DNA of 6,995 nt from Alphaproteobacteria bacterium UBA3650 (GCA_002373815.1 DFKH01000082.1:1-6995), one strand, 5' to 3'. Counted from the stretch's first letter, positions 1-6,882 are shown. Notes: a model not told the origin generated them from the sequence alone. Program-made: numbers and translations.

Positions 1-1817
1 AAGATACTTTCGGCTTAGAATACGACTTGGATCGTTTTTCCATTGTGGCGGTTTCGCATTTTAATGCGGGGGCTATGGAGAATAAGTCTTTAAATATTTT
101 CAACGATTCTTTGTTGCTAGCAAGTCCGATGAGCGCAACGGATTGGACTTATGCGGCTATTGAAACAACAGTTGGTCATGAATATTTCCATAATTACAGC
201 GGGGATCGCGTCACGCTTCGTGATTGGTTTCATTTATCCTTAAAGGAAGGTTTTACTGTCTTTCGTCACACAGAGTTTGGGGCAGATGTTCGTACAAAGG
301 AAATGGGGCGCATTGAAGATGTTGATTTATTGCGTACTGTTCAGTTTGTGGAAGATGATGGGCCATTGGCACACCCTGTTTTATTGGATGAAGCCGAATC
401 TGTGGATAATTTTTATACAACGACTATTTATGAAAAAGGGGCAGAAGTCATTCGTATGATGCGCGAAGTTGTTGGGCGAAAAAACTTTATGAAGGGTTGC
501 GCCCTTTACTTTAAGCGTCACGATGGACAAGCCGTCACCATTGAGGACTTTGTTCGTTCGATTGAAGAGGCAAGTGGTGTCGATTTAACTCAATTTTGCC
601 AATGGTATCATATACCTGGGCGTCCAAAAGTTTTGGTGCAAACACATTATGGCGACCATATTTTTACTATTCATGTAGAACAATCGCACAAACGTACAGG
701 CAAGCCTTTTGTGATTCCTTTGGTCTTTGGGCTTGTGGGGCCTGATGGCAAGGATATGATGTCTGATACTTTAATTGTGGATAAATCTCACCAAGATTGG
801 ACTTTTGAAGTCGCTGACGAGCCTGTCCTGTCTATCAATCGTCATTTTTCCGCTCTTGTAGATTTAGAAATTGACTATACACAAGATGAAAAACTGCATC
901 TAATTAAATATGATTCAGATTTATTCAATCGTCATCGTGTTGGACATCAATTTATCCTAGACACCTTGATAGACATGGTGCGATATGACAAAGAGGTTCC
1001 GCCTGAATTATTTGATATTGTCGGGGCTTATTTAAGTGATACGAAACATCCTGCTTTTGTGGCGGCAGCCCTGCAATTGCCTACCTTATCAGAAATCACC
1101 AATAAATTAGATGTGATTGATTTAGAAAAAGTTATGGACAAACGGTCTGCTGTGCGCAAAGCCATTGCTACGACCTTCCACAATCAATTAGCACAAATAT
1201 ATGATGAAAATGTTATACATGATTCATATGCCCCTATTCCGGAGCAAGCTGACAAACGGGCTTTAAAAAACGTGGCGCTTGGTTATTTGGCTTTAACGGA
1301 AGATGATGATCGGGCATGGACACAATATAAACATGCAGATAATTTCACTGATTTAACTGAGGCCTTGGCCGTTTTGGTACACAATGACATGGCACACAAA
1401 GTGGATGCTTTAGCTGATTTTTATATTCGATATGAAAAGGATGATTTGGCTTTAAATAGATGGTTTGGGCTACAAGCGAGCACGCCTAAGCCTGAGACAA
1501 TTGATGTTGTGAAAAAACTTTTGAAACATCCAAAATTTGACTTATTAAATCCTAATCGTGTTCGCGCTGTGTTAGGGGTATTCTGCAACAATATGATTGC
1601 TTTTCATCAAGAAGAAGGATACCATTTACTTGCTGATTACGTTGCCAAATTGGACAAATCTAACCCCCACATGGCCGCACGTTTAGTGCAAGCATTTGGC
1701 CTTTACAAGAAAATGGATGCTTTCCGACGTGCTCATGCAGAACAGGTCTTAGAAACTTTATCAAAACAAAATCTGTCCGCACAAACAAGTGAATTAATTC
1801 AGAAAATAATTAAATAA
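1..1817 (+). CDS. pepN: Aminopeptidase N (M1 family), 5'-truncated by window edge
   Basis: This is a zinc metallo-aminopeptidase that removes N-terminal residues from peptides, normally in the cytoplasm. The frame is open from base 3 to the left edge, so the gene starts outside the window and the TTG at 27 is not a real start. The visible 604 residues cover the catalytic domain and all of the C-terminal region. In fragment numbering, the substrate-binding GAMEN motif is at residues 23-27. The zinc site HEYFH is at 59-63 and the third ligand Glu is at 82 (HEXXH-X18-E). The catalytic Tyr in IYEKGAEVIRM is at 143, 84 residues after the first zinc His, the same spacing as E. coli PepN (H297 to Y381). 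By alignment with E. coli PepN (870 residues) about 240 N-terminal residues are missing. The beta-sandwich and helical C-terminal (DUF3458-type) regions follow. No active-site residue is lost. It ends in a hairpin terminator shared with the convergent nfeD-like gene. Confidence 0.95.
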   Translation, partial: DTFGLEYDLDRFSIVAVSHFNAGAMENKSLNIFNDSLLLASPMSATDWTYAAIETTVGHEYFHNYSGDRVTLRDWFHLSLKEGFTVFRHTEFGADVRTKEMGRIEDVDLLRTVQFVEDDGPLAHPVLLDEAESVDNFYTTTIYEKGAEVIRMMREVVGRKNFMKGCALYFKRHDGQAVTIEDFVRSIEEASGVDLTQFCQWYHIPGRPKVLVQTHYGDHIFTIHVEQSHKRTGKPFVIPLVFGLVGPDGKDMMSDTLIVDKSHQDWTFEVADEPVLSINRHFSALVDLEIDYTQDEKLHLIKYDSDLFNRHRVGHQFILDTLIDMVRYDKEVPPELFDIVGAYLSDTKHPAFVAAALQLPTLSEITNKLDVIDLEKVMDKRSAVRKAIATTFHNQLAQIYDENVIHDSYAPIPEQADKRALKNVALGYLALTEDDDRAWTQYKHADNFTDLTEALAVLVHNDMAHKVDALADFYIRYEKDDLALNRWFGLQASTPKPETIDVVKKLLKHPKFDLLNPNRVRAVLGVFCNNMIAFHQEEGYHLLADYVAKLDKSNPHMAARLVQAFGLYKKMDAFRRAHAEQVLETLSKQNLSAQTSELIQKIIK

Positions 1818-1845
1818 AAAAGCTCCGAATAATTGGAGCTTTTTT
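1816..1845. terminator. Bidirectional rho-independent terminator between pepN and nfeD-like gene
   Basis: A perfect inverted repeat: six A, then GCTCC, an 8-base loop, then GGAGC and six T. The arms are 1816-1826 and 1835-1845. Read on + it starts inside the pepN stop codon and ends in a T run. Read on - it lies 11 bases beyond the nfeD-like stop and again ends in a T run. It can therefore terminate both converging transcripts. Confidence 0.9.
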
Positions 1846-1856
1846 ACTGTTTAGGA

Positions 1857-2309
1857 TTACTCAACAATCAGAACTGTCCCTTCGACAGCCACCACTTTGG
1901 CGCGTTTGCCTTTTGCAATAGGATGATCCGATTTTGCCAACCATACGGTATCCCCTACCGCCACCTTTCCCATATCATCTTCAATGGCATCTACAACCTT
2001 AAAAGATTGTCCAATATACTTTTGCGCTCCTGTCTTATCTTTTTGAGAGACCTCTTTATTTGCCCCAAATATGCGCTTATACACAAAGAACCCAAAAAAC
2101 ACGCTAATCGTTGAACAAATAGCAAAAGTTGCCAACTGCCCATTGACAGACAATGGAACAAAAGCCGCTATCACACCCGTTACAACAGCTCCACAACCAA
2201 ACCAAATAATAAATGTACCGGGAATTACCAATTCCAGAATCATTAAAATGAGTCCGAATGTCGCCCATTCCCAAACACCCCAATTTTGTAGAAATGAAAA
2301 TAAGGACAT
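1857..2309 (-). CDS. NfeD-family short membrane protein, partner of the SPFH protein
   Basis: 150 residues, the usual size of the short NfeD class (E. coli YbbJ type). The N-terminal half is membrane-embedded. Hydrophobic segments lie at about residues 16-34 (rich in I/L, containing ELVIPGTF), 37-54 and 59-77, followed by a basic YKRIFG stretch. The C-terminal part, about 97-150, matches the soluble OB-fold domain of NfeD proteins: a G-x-S start, a VGDTVWLAKSD segment and the typical ending KVVAVEGTVLIVE. NfeD proteins are known to pair with SPFH/stomatin proteins in membrane microdomains, and here the gene follows the SPFH gene by 5 bases. The ribosome-binding site AAGAAAGG lies within the last codons (Lys-Lys-Gly) of the upstream gene, 9 bases before the ATG, which suggests translational coupling. 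No separate promoter is needed. The exact cellular role is not defined by the sequence. Confidence 0.9.
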   Translation of the reverse strand: MSLFSFLQNWGVWEWATFGLILMILELVIPGTFIIWFGCGAVVTGVIAAFVPLSVNGQLATFAICSTISVFFGFFVYKRIFGANKEVSQKDKTGAQKYIGQSFKVVDAIEDDMGKVAVGDTVWLAKSDHPIAKGKRAKVVAVEGTVLIVE

Positions 2310-2314
2310 TATTT

Positions 2315-3253
2315 TTAACCTTTCTTATGTTGTTTAGATTCTTCTTTTTTATCTGCAAAAAGCGTTTTAGTCACTTCTGCAATACCAGCCAAAGAACTGG
2401 CCAATTGCGATGTCTCAAATGGCAACATCAATAATTTTTGATTTGGAGCCTTCACAATTTCTTTCAAAGCCTCTACATAAGATTGCCCCAAGAAATAATT
2501 CAAAGACTTTTCATTTCCTTTGGCAATAGCTTCTGACACCATTTTTGTAGCTTTTGCTTCAGCCTCAGCTGCACGTTCACGTGCCTCGGCCTGACGGAAA
2601 GCGACCTCTTTTTCACCTTCAGCAGCCAAGACAGCTGCTTGTTTTTCACCTTCTGCCTTTAAAATAGCCGCTTGTTTTAGACCTTCTGCATCCAGCACGT
2701 TAGCACGTTTTTCACGTTCTGCTTTCATTTGGCGCGCCATCGCATCAATCAAATCACGTGGAGGCGCAATATCTTTAATTTCTACACGTGTGATTTTTGT
2801 TCCCCAAGGCACTGTCGCTTCATCAACAACTGCAAGCAAGCGTTGGTTGATCACATCACGTTGACTTAACAATTCATCAATTTCCATAGAACCAATGACT
2901 GTACGCACATTCGTCATTACCAAGTTTAATAAGCCCGAATATAAATCGTGGATTTGATAAGAAGCAGCATAGGCATCTTGAATTTCAAAGAACACCACAC
3001 CATCCACACGCACCATGGCATTATCTTTGGTAATCACATCCTGGGAAGGAATATCCAATACTTGTTCCATCATATTCACGCGCTGTCCAATACGTTCAGC
3101 AATCGGAACTAATCCATGAATCCCTGGTTTCAAAATTTTTGAAAATTTACCAAAAGTTTCTACAGTGTACTCATACCCTTGTGGCACAATTTTTAAACAC
3201 GACACAACAAACACAAAGGCGACACCAATTAAAACAACCAAAAAGAATTCCAT
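2315..3253 (-). CDS. SPFH/Band 7 (stomatin/paraslipin-like, QmcA-type) membrane protein
   Basis: 312 residues, close to E. coli QmcA (305). Residues 2-20 form one N-terminal hydrophobic segment. The SPFH domain follows, starting at VPQGYEYTVETFGKF and containing the family-typical GIHGLVP, LDIPSQDVITKDNAMVRVDG, VRTVIGSMEIDELLSQRD and VEIKDIAPP stretches. Residues about 175-245 are an Ala/Glu/Lys-rich coiled coil that includes four tandem 11-residue units beginning AEG or AEA (residues 189-232). A short hydrophobic-then-charged tail ends in KKEESKQHKKG. Such proteins oligomerise as rings or scaffolds on the inner membrane, often near FtsH-type proteases, and are typically encoded next to NfeD partners as here. 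The start is supported by the AAAGGGGAAA ribosome-binding site five bases upstream and by the promoter at 3289-3317. The assignment to QmcA rather than another stomatin subgroup rests on length and the NfeD neighbour. Confidence 0.93.
   Translation of the reverse strand: MEFFLVVLIGVAFVFVVSCLKIVPQGYEYTVETFGKFSKILKPGIHGLVPIAERIGQRVNMMEQVLDIPSQDVITKDNAMVRVDGVVFFEIQDAYAASYQIHDLYSGLLNLVMTNVRTVIGSMEIDELLSQRDVINQRLLAVVDEATVPWGTKITRVEIKDIAPPRDLIDAMARQMKAEREKRANVLDAEGLKQAAILKAEGEKQAAVLAAEGEKEVAFRQAEARERAAEAEAKATKMVSEAIAKGNEKSLNYFLGQSYVEALKEIVKAPNQKLLMLPFETSQLASSLAGIAEVTKTLFADKKEESKQHKKG
2319..2326 (-). promoter_or_regulatory. Ribosome-binding site of nfeD-like gene, inside the SPFH 3' end
   Basis: On the minus strand AAGAAAGG overlaps the last Lys-Lys-Gly codons of the SPFH gene and sits 9 bases before the nfeD-like ATG. 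This arrangement links translation of the two partners. Confidence 0.7.
2558..2689 (-). repeat. Four tandem 11-residue (33-bp) coiled-coil units in the SPFH gene
   Basis: The protein reads AEGLKQAAILK, AEGEKQAAVLA, AEGEKEVAFRQ and AEARERAAEAE in succession (residues 189-232). The first three units are also visibly similar at the DNA level. The 11-residue period is typical of right-handed or straight coiled coils. The fourth unit is degenerate. Stomatin-like proteins often have an Ala/Glu-rich helix here, so this is a normal family feature in an unusually regular form. Confidence 0.75.
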
Positions 3254-3288
3254 ACTTTCCCCTTTCGTTAAGATTCAACACATAACGC

Positions 3289-3317
3289 ACTATACTCTTC
3301 AACAAGAAAGGTGTCAA
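3289..3317 (-). promoter_or_regulatory. Sigma70-type promoter of the SPFH-nfeD operon
   Basis: On the minus strand the -35 box TTGACA (3312-3317) is a full consensus match. The -10 box TATAGT (3289-3294) has one mismatch, and the spacer is exactly 17 bp. The expected transcript start is near 3282, giving a leader of roughly 28 bases before the ATG at 3253. An A/T-tract stretch (about 3321-3360) lies just upstream, where UP elements sit. It should be a strong, unregulated-looking promoter. Confidence 0.85.
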
Positions 3318-3359
3318 GATTATTTTTACAAAAAAATTATAGATTTTTTTTCTTTTTTT

Positions 3360-3368
3360 TGATATAAT
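3360..3368 (+). promoter_or_regulatory. Extended -10 promoter of leuS
   Basis: The sequence TGATATAAT contains a perfect TATAAT (3363-3368) preceded by the extended -10 TG. The best-spaced -35 candidate (TAGATT, 3340-3345) is poor, so the extended -10 would carry recognition. The predicted start near 3375 leaves a leader of about 28 bases. This is too short for a T-box or a leader-peptide attenuator. Confidence 0.7.
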
Positions 3369-3390
3369 TATTTCACTTTTTAATTTAACA

Positions 3391-3397
3391 AAAGGAG
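3391..3397 (+). promoter_or_regulatory. Ribosome-binding site of leuS
   Basis: AAAGGAG lies 6 bases before the ATG at 3404 and fixes that codon as the start. Confidence 0.85.
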
Positions 3398-3403
3398 AAC
3401 GAT

Positions 3404-5830
3404 ATGTCTTATTCAAAAGCAACTGACCAAAAGTGGCAACAAAAGTGGGTTGATACGAACCTGTATAAATATGATGAAAATGCCAAAGGAGACAAGTTGT
3501 ATTGTTTGGAAATGTTCTCCTATCCTTCGGGCGCCAGCTTGCACTGTGGTCACTGGTATAACTTCGCCCCAATTGACACTTGGACAAGATTTAAAAAGAT
3601 GCAAGGATATAACGTCTTTCATCCAATGGGTTTTGATGCATTTGGATTACCGGCTGAAAACTATGCGATTAAAACAGGTATTCACCCCAAAGATTCTACA
3701 CTCAAAAATATTGATATTATGACAAAGCAACTGGTTGCGATGGGGGCCAATTATGATTGGAACTATTCTTTAAACACTTGTGATGAGGAGTATTACAAGT
3801 GGACGCAGTGGATTTTCGTTCAACTTTATAAGAAAGGCTTGGCCTATCAAAAGGAAGCCCCTGTGAACTGGTGTCCATCCTGTCAAACTGTGTTAGCGAA
3901 TGAACAAGTAAAAGATGGTTGTTGCGAACGTTGTGATACACCCGTTGTTCAAAAAAAGATGAAACAGTGGTTTTTCAAAATTACAGACTATGCCGACGAA
4001 TTGTTAAAAGATATTGACGGCTTAAACTGGCCCGAAAAGACAAAGAAGATTCAAAAAAACTGGATTGGCAAATCTCATGGCTCCTTGATCACTTTTGACA
4101 TTGATAATGGGACTCAATTACAGGCCTTTACCACACGTGCAGATACATTATATGGTTTAAGCTATGTCGTGATTGCACCAGAGCATCCTGCGGTCGCTGG
4201 CCTTACCAAGCCTGAACAAAAAGAAGCCGTTGAAAAATATGTTGCAGATGCTGCTAAATTAAAAGAAATTGATCGTATGTCTGAATCCAGAGAACGCACA
4301 GGCGTCTTTACGGGCTCCTATGCAACAAATCCTGTGGATGGGCGTAAAGTTCCTGTATGGGTAGCTGATTACGTCATTGCCAGCTATGGAACAGGTTTTG
4401 TGATGGCTGTACCCGCCCACGATGAACGCGACTATGATTTTGCAAAACGCTATGATTTACCAATTTCTCGTGTTATTGTCGATAAAGATGGTAATGAACA
4501 ACCTTTGCCTTTCTGTGAGCATGGTAAATTGATTAACAGTCAAGAATTTAGTGGCATGACAACCGAAGAAGCCATTCCTGCTATCGTTGCCAAATTAGCG
4601 AAAGAGGGGAAAGGTGAATTGACCACCATGTATCGTTTGCGTGACTGGTTGATTTCCCGCCAACGGTATTGGGGCGCGCCTATTCCAATGATTCATTGCC
4701 CACACTGTGGTACAGTGCCAGTTTCCGAATCTGATTTACCGGTAAAACTCCCCTATGATGTGGAATTCCGTCCAGATGGAGAATCTCCGCTGAAGCGCTG
4801 TCCCGAGTTCATGCATGTGAAATGCCCTGTTTGTGGGGCAGATGCGGAACGTGATCCTGATACGATGGATACCTTTGTGGATTCCAGTTGGTATTTCTTG
4901 CGCTATCCAGATGCACGCAATAATAAAGAAGTCTTTAACAAAGAAAAAATTGATCGCATGTGTCCAATTGATATGTATGTTGGTGGGCAAGAACATGCAA
5001 CGATGCACCTGCTCTATGCTCGTTTCTTTACAAAAGCTTTGCGTGATATGGGGTATTTAGATTTTGACGAGCCTTTTACTGCGCTTGTGCATCAAGGAAT
5101 GATTTTAGGCCCTGATGGACAAAAGATGTCCAAGTCAAAGGGCAACACGATCAATCCAGATATTTATGTGGATAAATATGGGGCGGATGTGGTGCGTTTG
5201 TTCTTTGAGTTTGCTTTTTCCTATACTGATGGCGGACCGTGGTCTGATGCAGGCATTGAATCTATGTCTCGCTATGTGAAGCGCGTAGAGGCCTTGTTTG
5301 ACAAAGTTGCTACTCTATCAGATTCTGGAACTGAGATGGGAAAACGTGAAAAAGATTTGGACTTTGTACGCAACAACACTATTAAAGCCATTACCAAAGA
5401 TTTGGACGCCATGCAATTCAACACCTCGTTGGCACGAATGATGGAATACTTGAATGCATTGAATGAATATGTGCAAGGCCCAGTCAACAAAACATTCTTG
5501 AATGAATGCTTAAAGACATATGTTGTTTTGTTGGCACCTTTTGCGCCGCATTTGGGCGAAGAATTATGGGAAGCCTTGGGGCAATCTTACTCCGTTCACA
5601 ATCAACCTTGGCCAAGCGTTGATGAGAATGCATTGATCAAAAACGATATGGTGATTGTTATCCAAACAAATGGCAAATTACGTGGGCAATTTGAAGTGGC
5701 AAAAACAACAGATAAAGATACGATCATTGCCATGGCCAAAGAAAAAATTAAAGATTATCTTGCTGGCAAAGAGATTATCAAGGAAATCTATGTCCCGAAT
5801 AAATTGGTCAATATTGTCGTGAAGGGATAA
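3404..5830 (+). CDS. leuS: Leucyl-tRNA synthetase, compact form
   Basis: Cytoplasmic class I enzyme that activates leucine with ATP and charges tRNA-Leu; it also hydrolyses mischarged tRNA. It is complete, at 808 residues. The HIGH motif reads HCGH (47-50), followed by GFDAFGLPAENYA. A first zinc-binding module has CPSC (157-160) and CERC (174-177). The CP1 editing domain keeps TTRADT (243-248, equivalent to E. coli T247-T252) and VPAHDERD with the invariant Asp at 343. A second Cys4 module has CPHC (432-435) and CPVC (474-477). YVGGQEHATMHLLYARFF precedes KMSKS (574-578), then come the anticodon-binding helices and a C-terminal domain ending KLVNIVVKG. Only a few residues (ILGPDGQ) separate QGM from KMSKS. 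The leucine-specific domain present there in E. coli, and in alphaproteobacterial enzymes as I recall them, is therefore essentially absent. The overall form resembles Firmicutes-type enzymes (about 800 residues). No catalytic or editing residue appears lost. Confidence 0.98.
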   Translation: MSYSKATDQKWQQKWVDTNLYKYDENAKGDKLYCLEMFSYPSGASLHCGHWYNFAPIDTWTRFKKMQGYNVFHPMGFDAFGLPAENYAIKTGIHPKDSTLKNIDIMTKQLVAMGANYDWNYSLNTCDEEYYKWTQWIFVQLYKKGLAYQKEAPVNWCPSCQTVLANEQVKDGCCERCDTPVVQKKMKQWFFKITDYADELLKDIDGLNWPEKTKKIQKNWIGKSHGSLITFDIDNGTQLQAFTTRADTLYGLSYVVIAPEHPAVAGLTKPEQKEAVEKYVADAAKLKEIDRMSESRERTGVFTGSYATNPVDGRKVPVWVADYVIASYGTGFVMAVPAHDERDYDFAKRYDLPISRVIVDKDGNEQPLPFCEHGKLINSQEFSGMTTEEAIPAIVAKLAKEGKGELTTMYRLRDWLISRQRYWGAPIPMIHCPHCGTVPVSESDLPVKLPYDVEFRPDGESPLKRCPEFMHVKCPVCGADAERDPDTMDTFVDSSWYFLRYPDARNNKEVFNKEKIDRMCPIDMYVGGQEHATMHLLYARFFTKALRDMGYLDFDEPFTALVHQGMILGPDGQKMSKSKGNTINPDIYVDKYGADVVRLFFEFAFSYTDGGPWSDAGIESMSRYVKRVEALFDKVATLSDSGTEMGKREKDLDFVRNNTIKAITKDLDAMQFNTSLARMMEYLNALNEYVQGPVNKTFLNECLKTYVVLLAPFAPHLGEELWEALGQSYSVHNQPWPSVDENALIKNDMVIVIQTNGKLRGQFEVAKTTDKDTIIAMAKEKIKDYLAGKEIIKEIYVPNKLVNIVVKG

Positions 5831-5835
5831 AAAAA

Positions 5836-5866
5836 CTCCCCGACACAAGTGGACGGGGATATTTTA
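5836..5866. terminator. Bidirectional terminator between leuS and the pilin-like gene
   Basis: TCCCCG (5837-5842) pairs with CGGGGA (5854-5859) around an 11-base loop that itself contains a small CAC/GTG pairing. On + it starts six bases after the leuS stop and is followed by ATATTTT. On - it follows the pilin-like stop and ends in a run of seven T, so it is stronger in that direction. Confidence 0.85.
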
Positions 5867-5876
5867 AAAAGTAGGA

Positions 5877-6875
5877 CTACTCACACAGAGCGTAGAAGGT
5901 GTAGCTGCGACTGTAGCCCTCGAAGCCTCCGTCGACGACGACAACGACCCCCGCGCCGCAGGAATCATAGGTTTCTGCTGTCCAATACAAATCACCTAAT
6001 TTAGCAGTGTTCATGTCTGAGTAAACATCACTGGGGCAAGATCCCCATGCGCCACTTGCTGTGCACCCAAGGGTGCTGGCTTTCACTAAGCTCTTATGAT
6101 GCGCTTTGCACCAGTTTTCTGCTGCCCACCAACTCATTTGACCACCCAATAAAAGTTCTTTTGTTTCACTTTCGCCACCAGACGTATAAGTATGTGTGTA
6201 AGTAATGGAGGTGCCCGCATCCAGTGTTTCACAGGTACCACCTGTAATCTCTGCACAATCGTTTTGCCATGCGCCCGTTATCTTACAATACTCGCCCGAA
6301 GCGCAATCGCTGTTCTTTTTACAGCCCATGTTTTCGGGGGCTGCGGTGTCGCATTCGTGTCCTTCCTCGGCGTAGGAGAGATACACGTTCCCATTAGTAC
6401 ACGTCCCTGTATCAATACTGTCCGTGCTACCTCCACCACTTCTCTCGCTTATATCGTTCTTAAAAGTGAACACTAAACTTCCATTTTCACCATCTGTAAT
6501 CGAGGCAATCTTCATATCCATGTCTTTAATGCGTGCGGCTACCTTGGGGTTAAGCCCTGTCGCTGTCAGCTTAATAGAATCTGTCGTTGCCGAATCAAAC
6601 GTGAATTTACTGCCTAACTCCTCGGAGGATAAACTACCACCATTTGGATTCGAAAGACGTTGTGCAGAAACCAGCATCGCTAAGCGTCTGGCTTGATTCG
6701 CTGTCTCGTTCGCGCGATGGCTGTTCATGGCGGTTGTATAGCCAGCAATACCGCCGACACTCAGAACGCCGATAATCGCCAATACGCCCAACATTTCCAC
6801 CATACTACGACCCGACTCATTGGCCAGCATTGTTGAATTCATCATTTGTTGTTTTTTGTACTTAATTTGGTTCAT
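5877..6875 (-). CDS. Type IV prepilin-like protein with Cys-rich, lectin-like C-terminus
   Basis: 332 residues. The start is fixed by AAAGGGAGAAG about 7 bases before the ATG. A 22-residue basic leader ends in ESG, followed by RSMVE. Cleavage by a prepilin peptidase after Gly22 would leave Arg at +1 and the conserved Glu at +5, then the hydrophobic helix to about residue 46. Residues 47-145 form a pilin-like body with no cysteine, and a SGGGSTDS linker follows (146-153). From residue 159 there are 12 cysteines. A small knot-like module (185-215) contains CKKNSDCASGEYC. The final part (about 244-332) has WWAAENWCKAHHKSLV, LYWTAETYDSC and the ending YTFYALCE, a pattern resembling Lcl/DUF1566 or C-type-lectin-like folds. 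I infer a surface-exposed minor pilin or pilus-associated adhesin; the ligand is unknown. The last 27 codons (5877-5960) are GC-rich and differ from the rest of the gene. No convincing promoter of its own is visible. Pilin-like N-terminus is confident; the C-terminal fold is tentative. Confidence 0.85.
   Translation of the reverse strand: MNQIKYKKQQMMNSTMLANESGRSMVEMLGVLAIIGVLSVGGIAGYTTAMNSHRANETANQARRLAMLVSAQRLSNPNGGSLSSEELGSKFTFDSATTDSIKLTATGLNPKVAARIKDMDMKIASITDGENGSLVFTFKNDISERSGGGSTDSIDTGTCTNGNVYLSYAEEGHECDTAAPENMGCKKNSDCASGEYCKITGAWQNDCAEITGGTCETLDAGTSITYTHTYTSGGESETKELLLGGQMSWWAAENWCKAHHKSLVKASTLGCTASGAWGSCPSDVYSDMNTAKLGDLYWTAETYDSCGAGVVVVVDGGFEGYSRSYTFYALCE
5880..5960 (-). other. GC-rich 3' segment; candidate variable region of a DGR target
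   Basis: By hand count 5881-5960 is about 64% G+C, whereas 5961-6020 of the same gene is about 38%. The codons (residues 306-332) are mostly C-ending: TGC, GGC, GTC (four), GAC, GGC, TTC, TAC, AGC, CGC, ACC. Such NNC-rich codon sets arise when AAC/TAC codons of a template repeat are mutagenised at adenines. The segment lies at the C-terminal end of an apparent lectin-type fold, as DGR variable regions do. Against this, five consecutive valines look more like a plain buried beta strand than random mutagenesis. No template repeat or reverse transcriptase is in the window. Confidence 0.35.
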
Positions 6876-6882
6876 TTTACTT

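Noticed and set aside
27..29. TTG at 27 as the start of the aminopeptidase
   Set aside because: The frame stays open to the left edge and the upstream residues (FGLEYDL) fit the family; the gene is truncated by the window.
3254..3403. T-box or other leader riboswitch before the Firmicutes-like leuS
   Set aside because: The leader predicted from the extended -10 promoter is about 28 bases, and there is no specifier stem or T-box sequence.
3171..3587. Minus-strand open frame across the leuS start and the intergenic region
   Set aside because: It overlaps both promoters, the SPFH start and well-supported leuS coding sequence; the encoded protein has no recognisable pattern.
5926..5945. Short GAC/GTC triplet repeat as a microsatellite
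   Set aside because: It is only a few units long, is interrupted, and is explained by consecutive valine and aspartate codons in the GC-rich 3' segment.
6192..6696. Plus-strand open frames opposite the pilin-like gene
   Set aside because: They are antisense shadows of a gene with a clear pilin leader and ribosome-binding site; they have no good start signals of their own.
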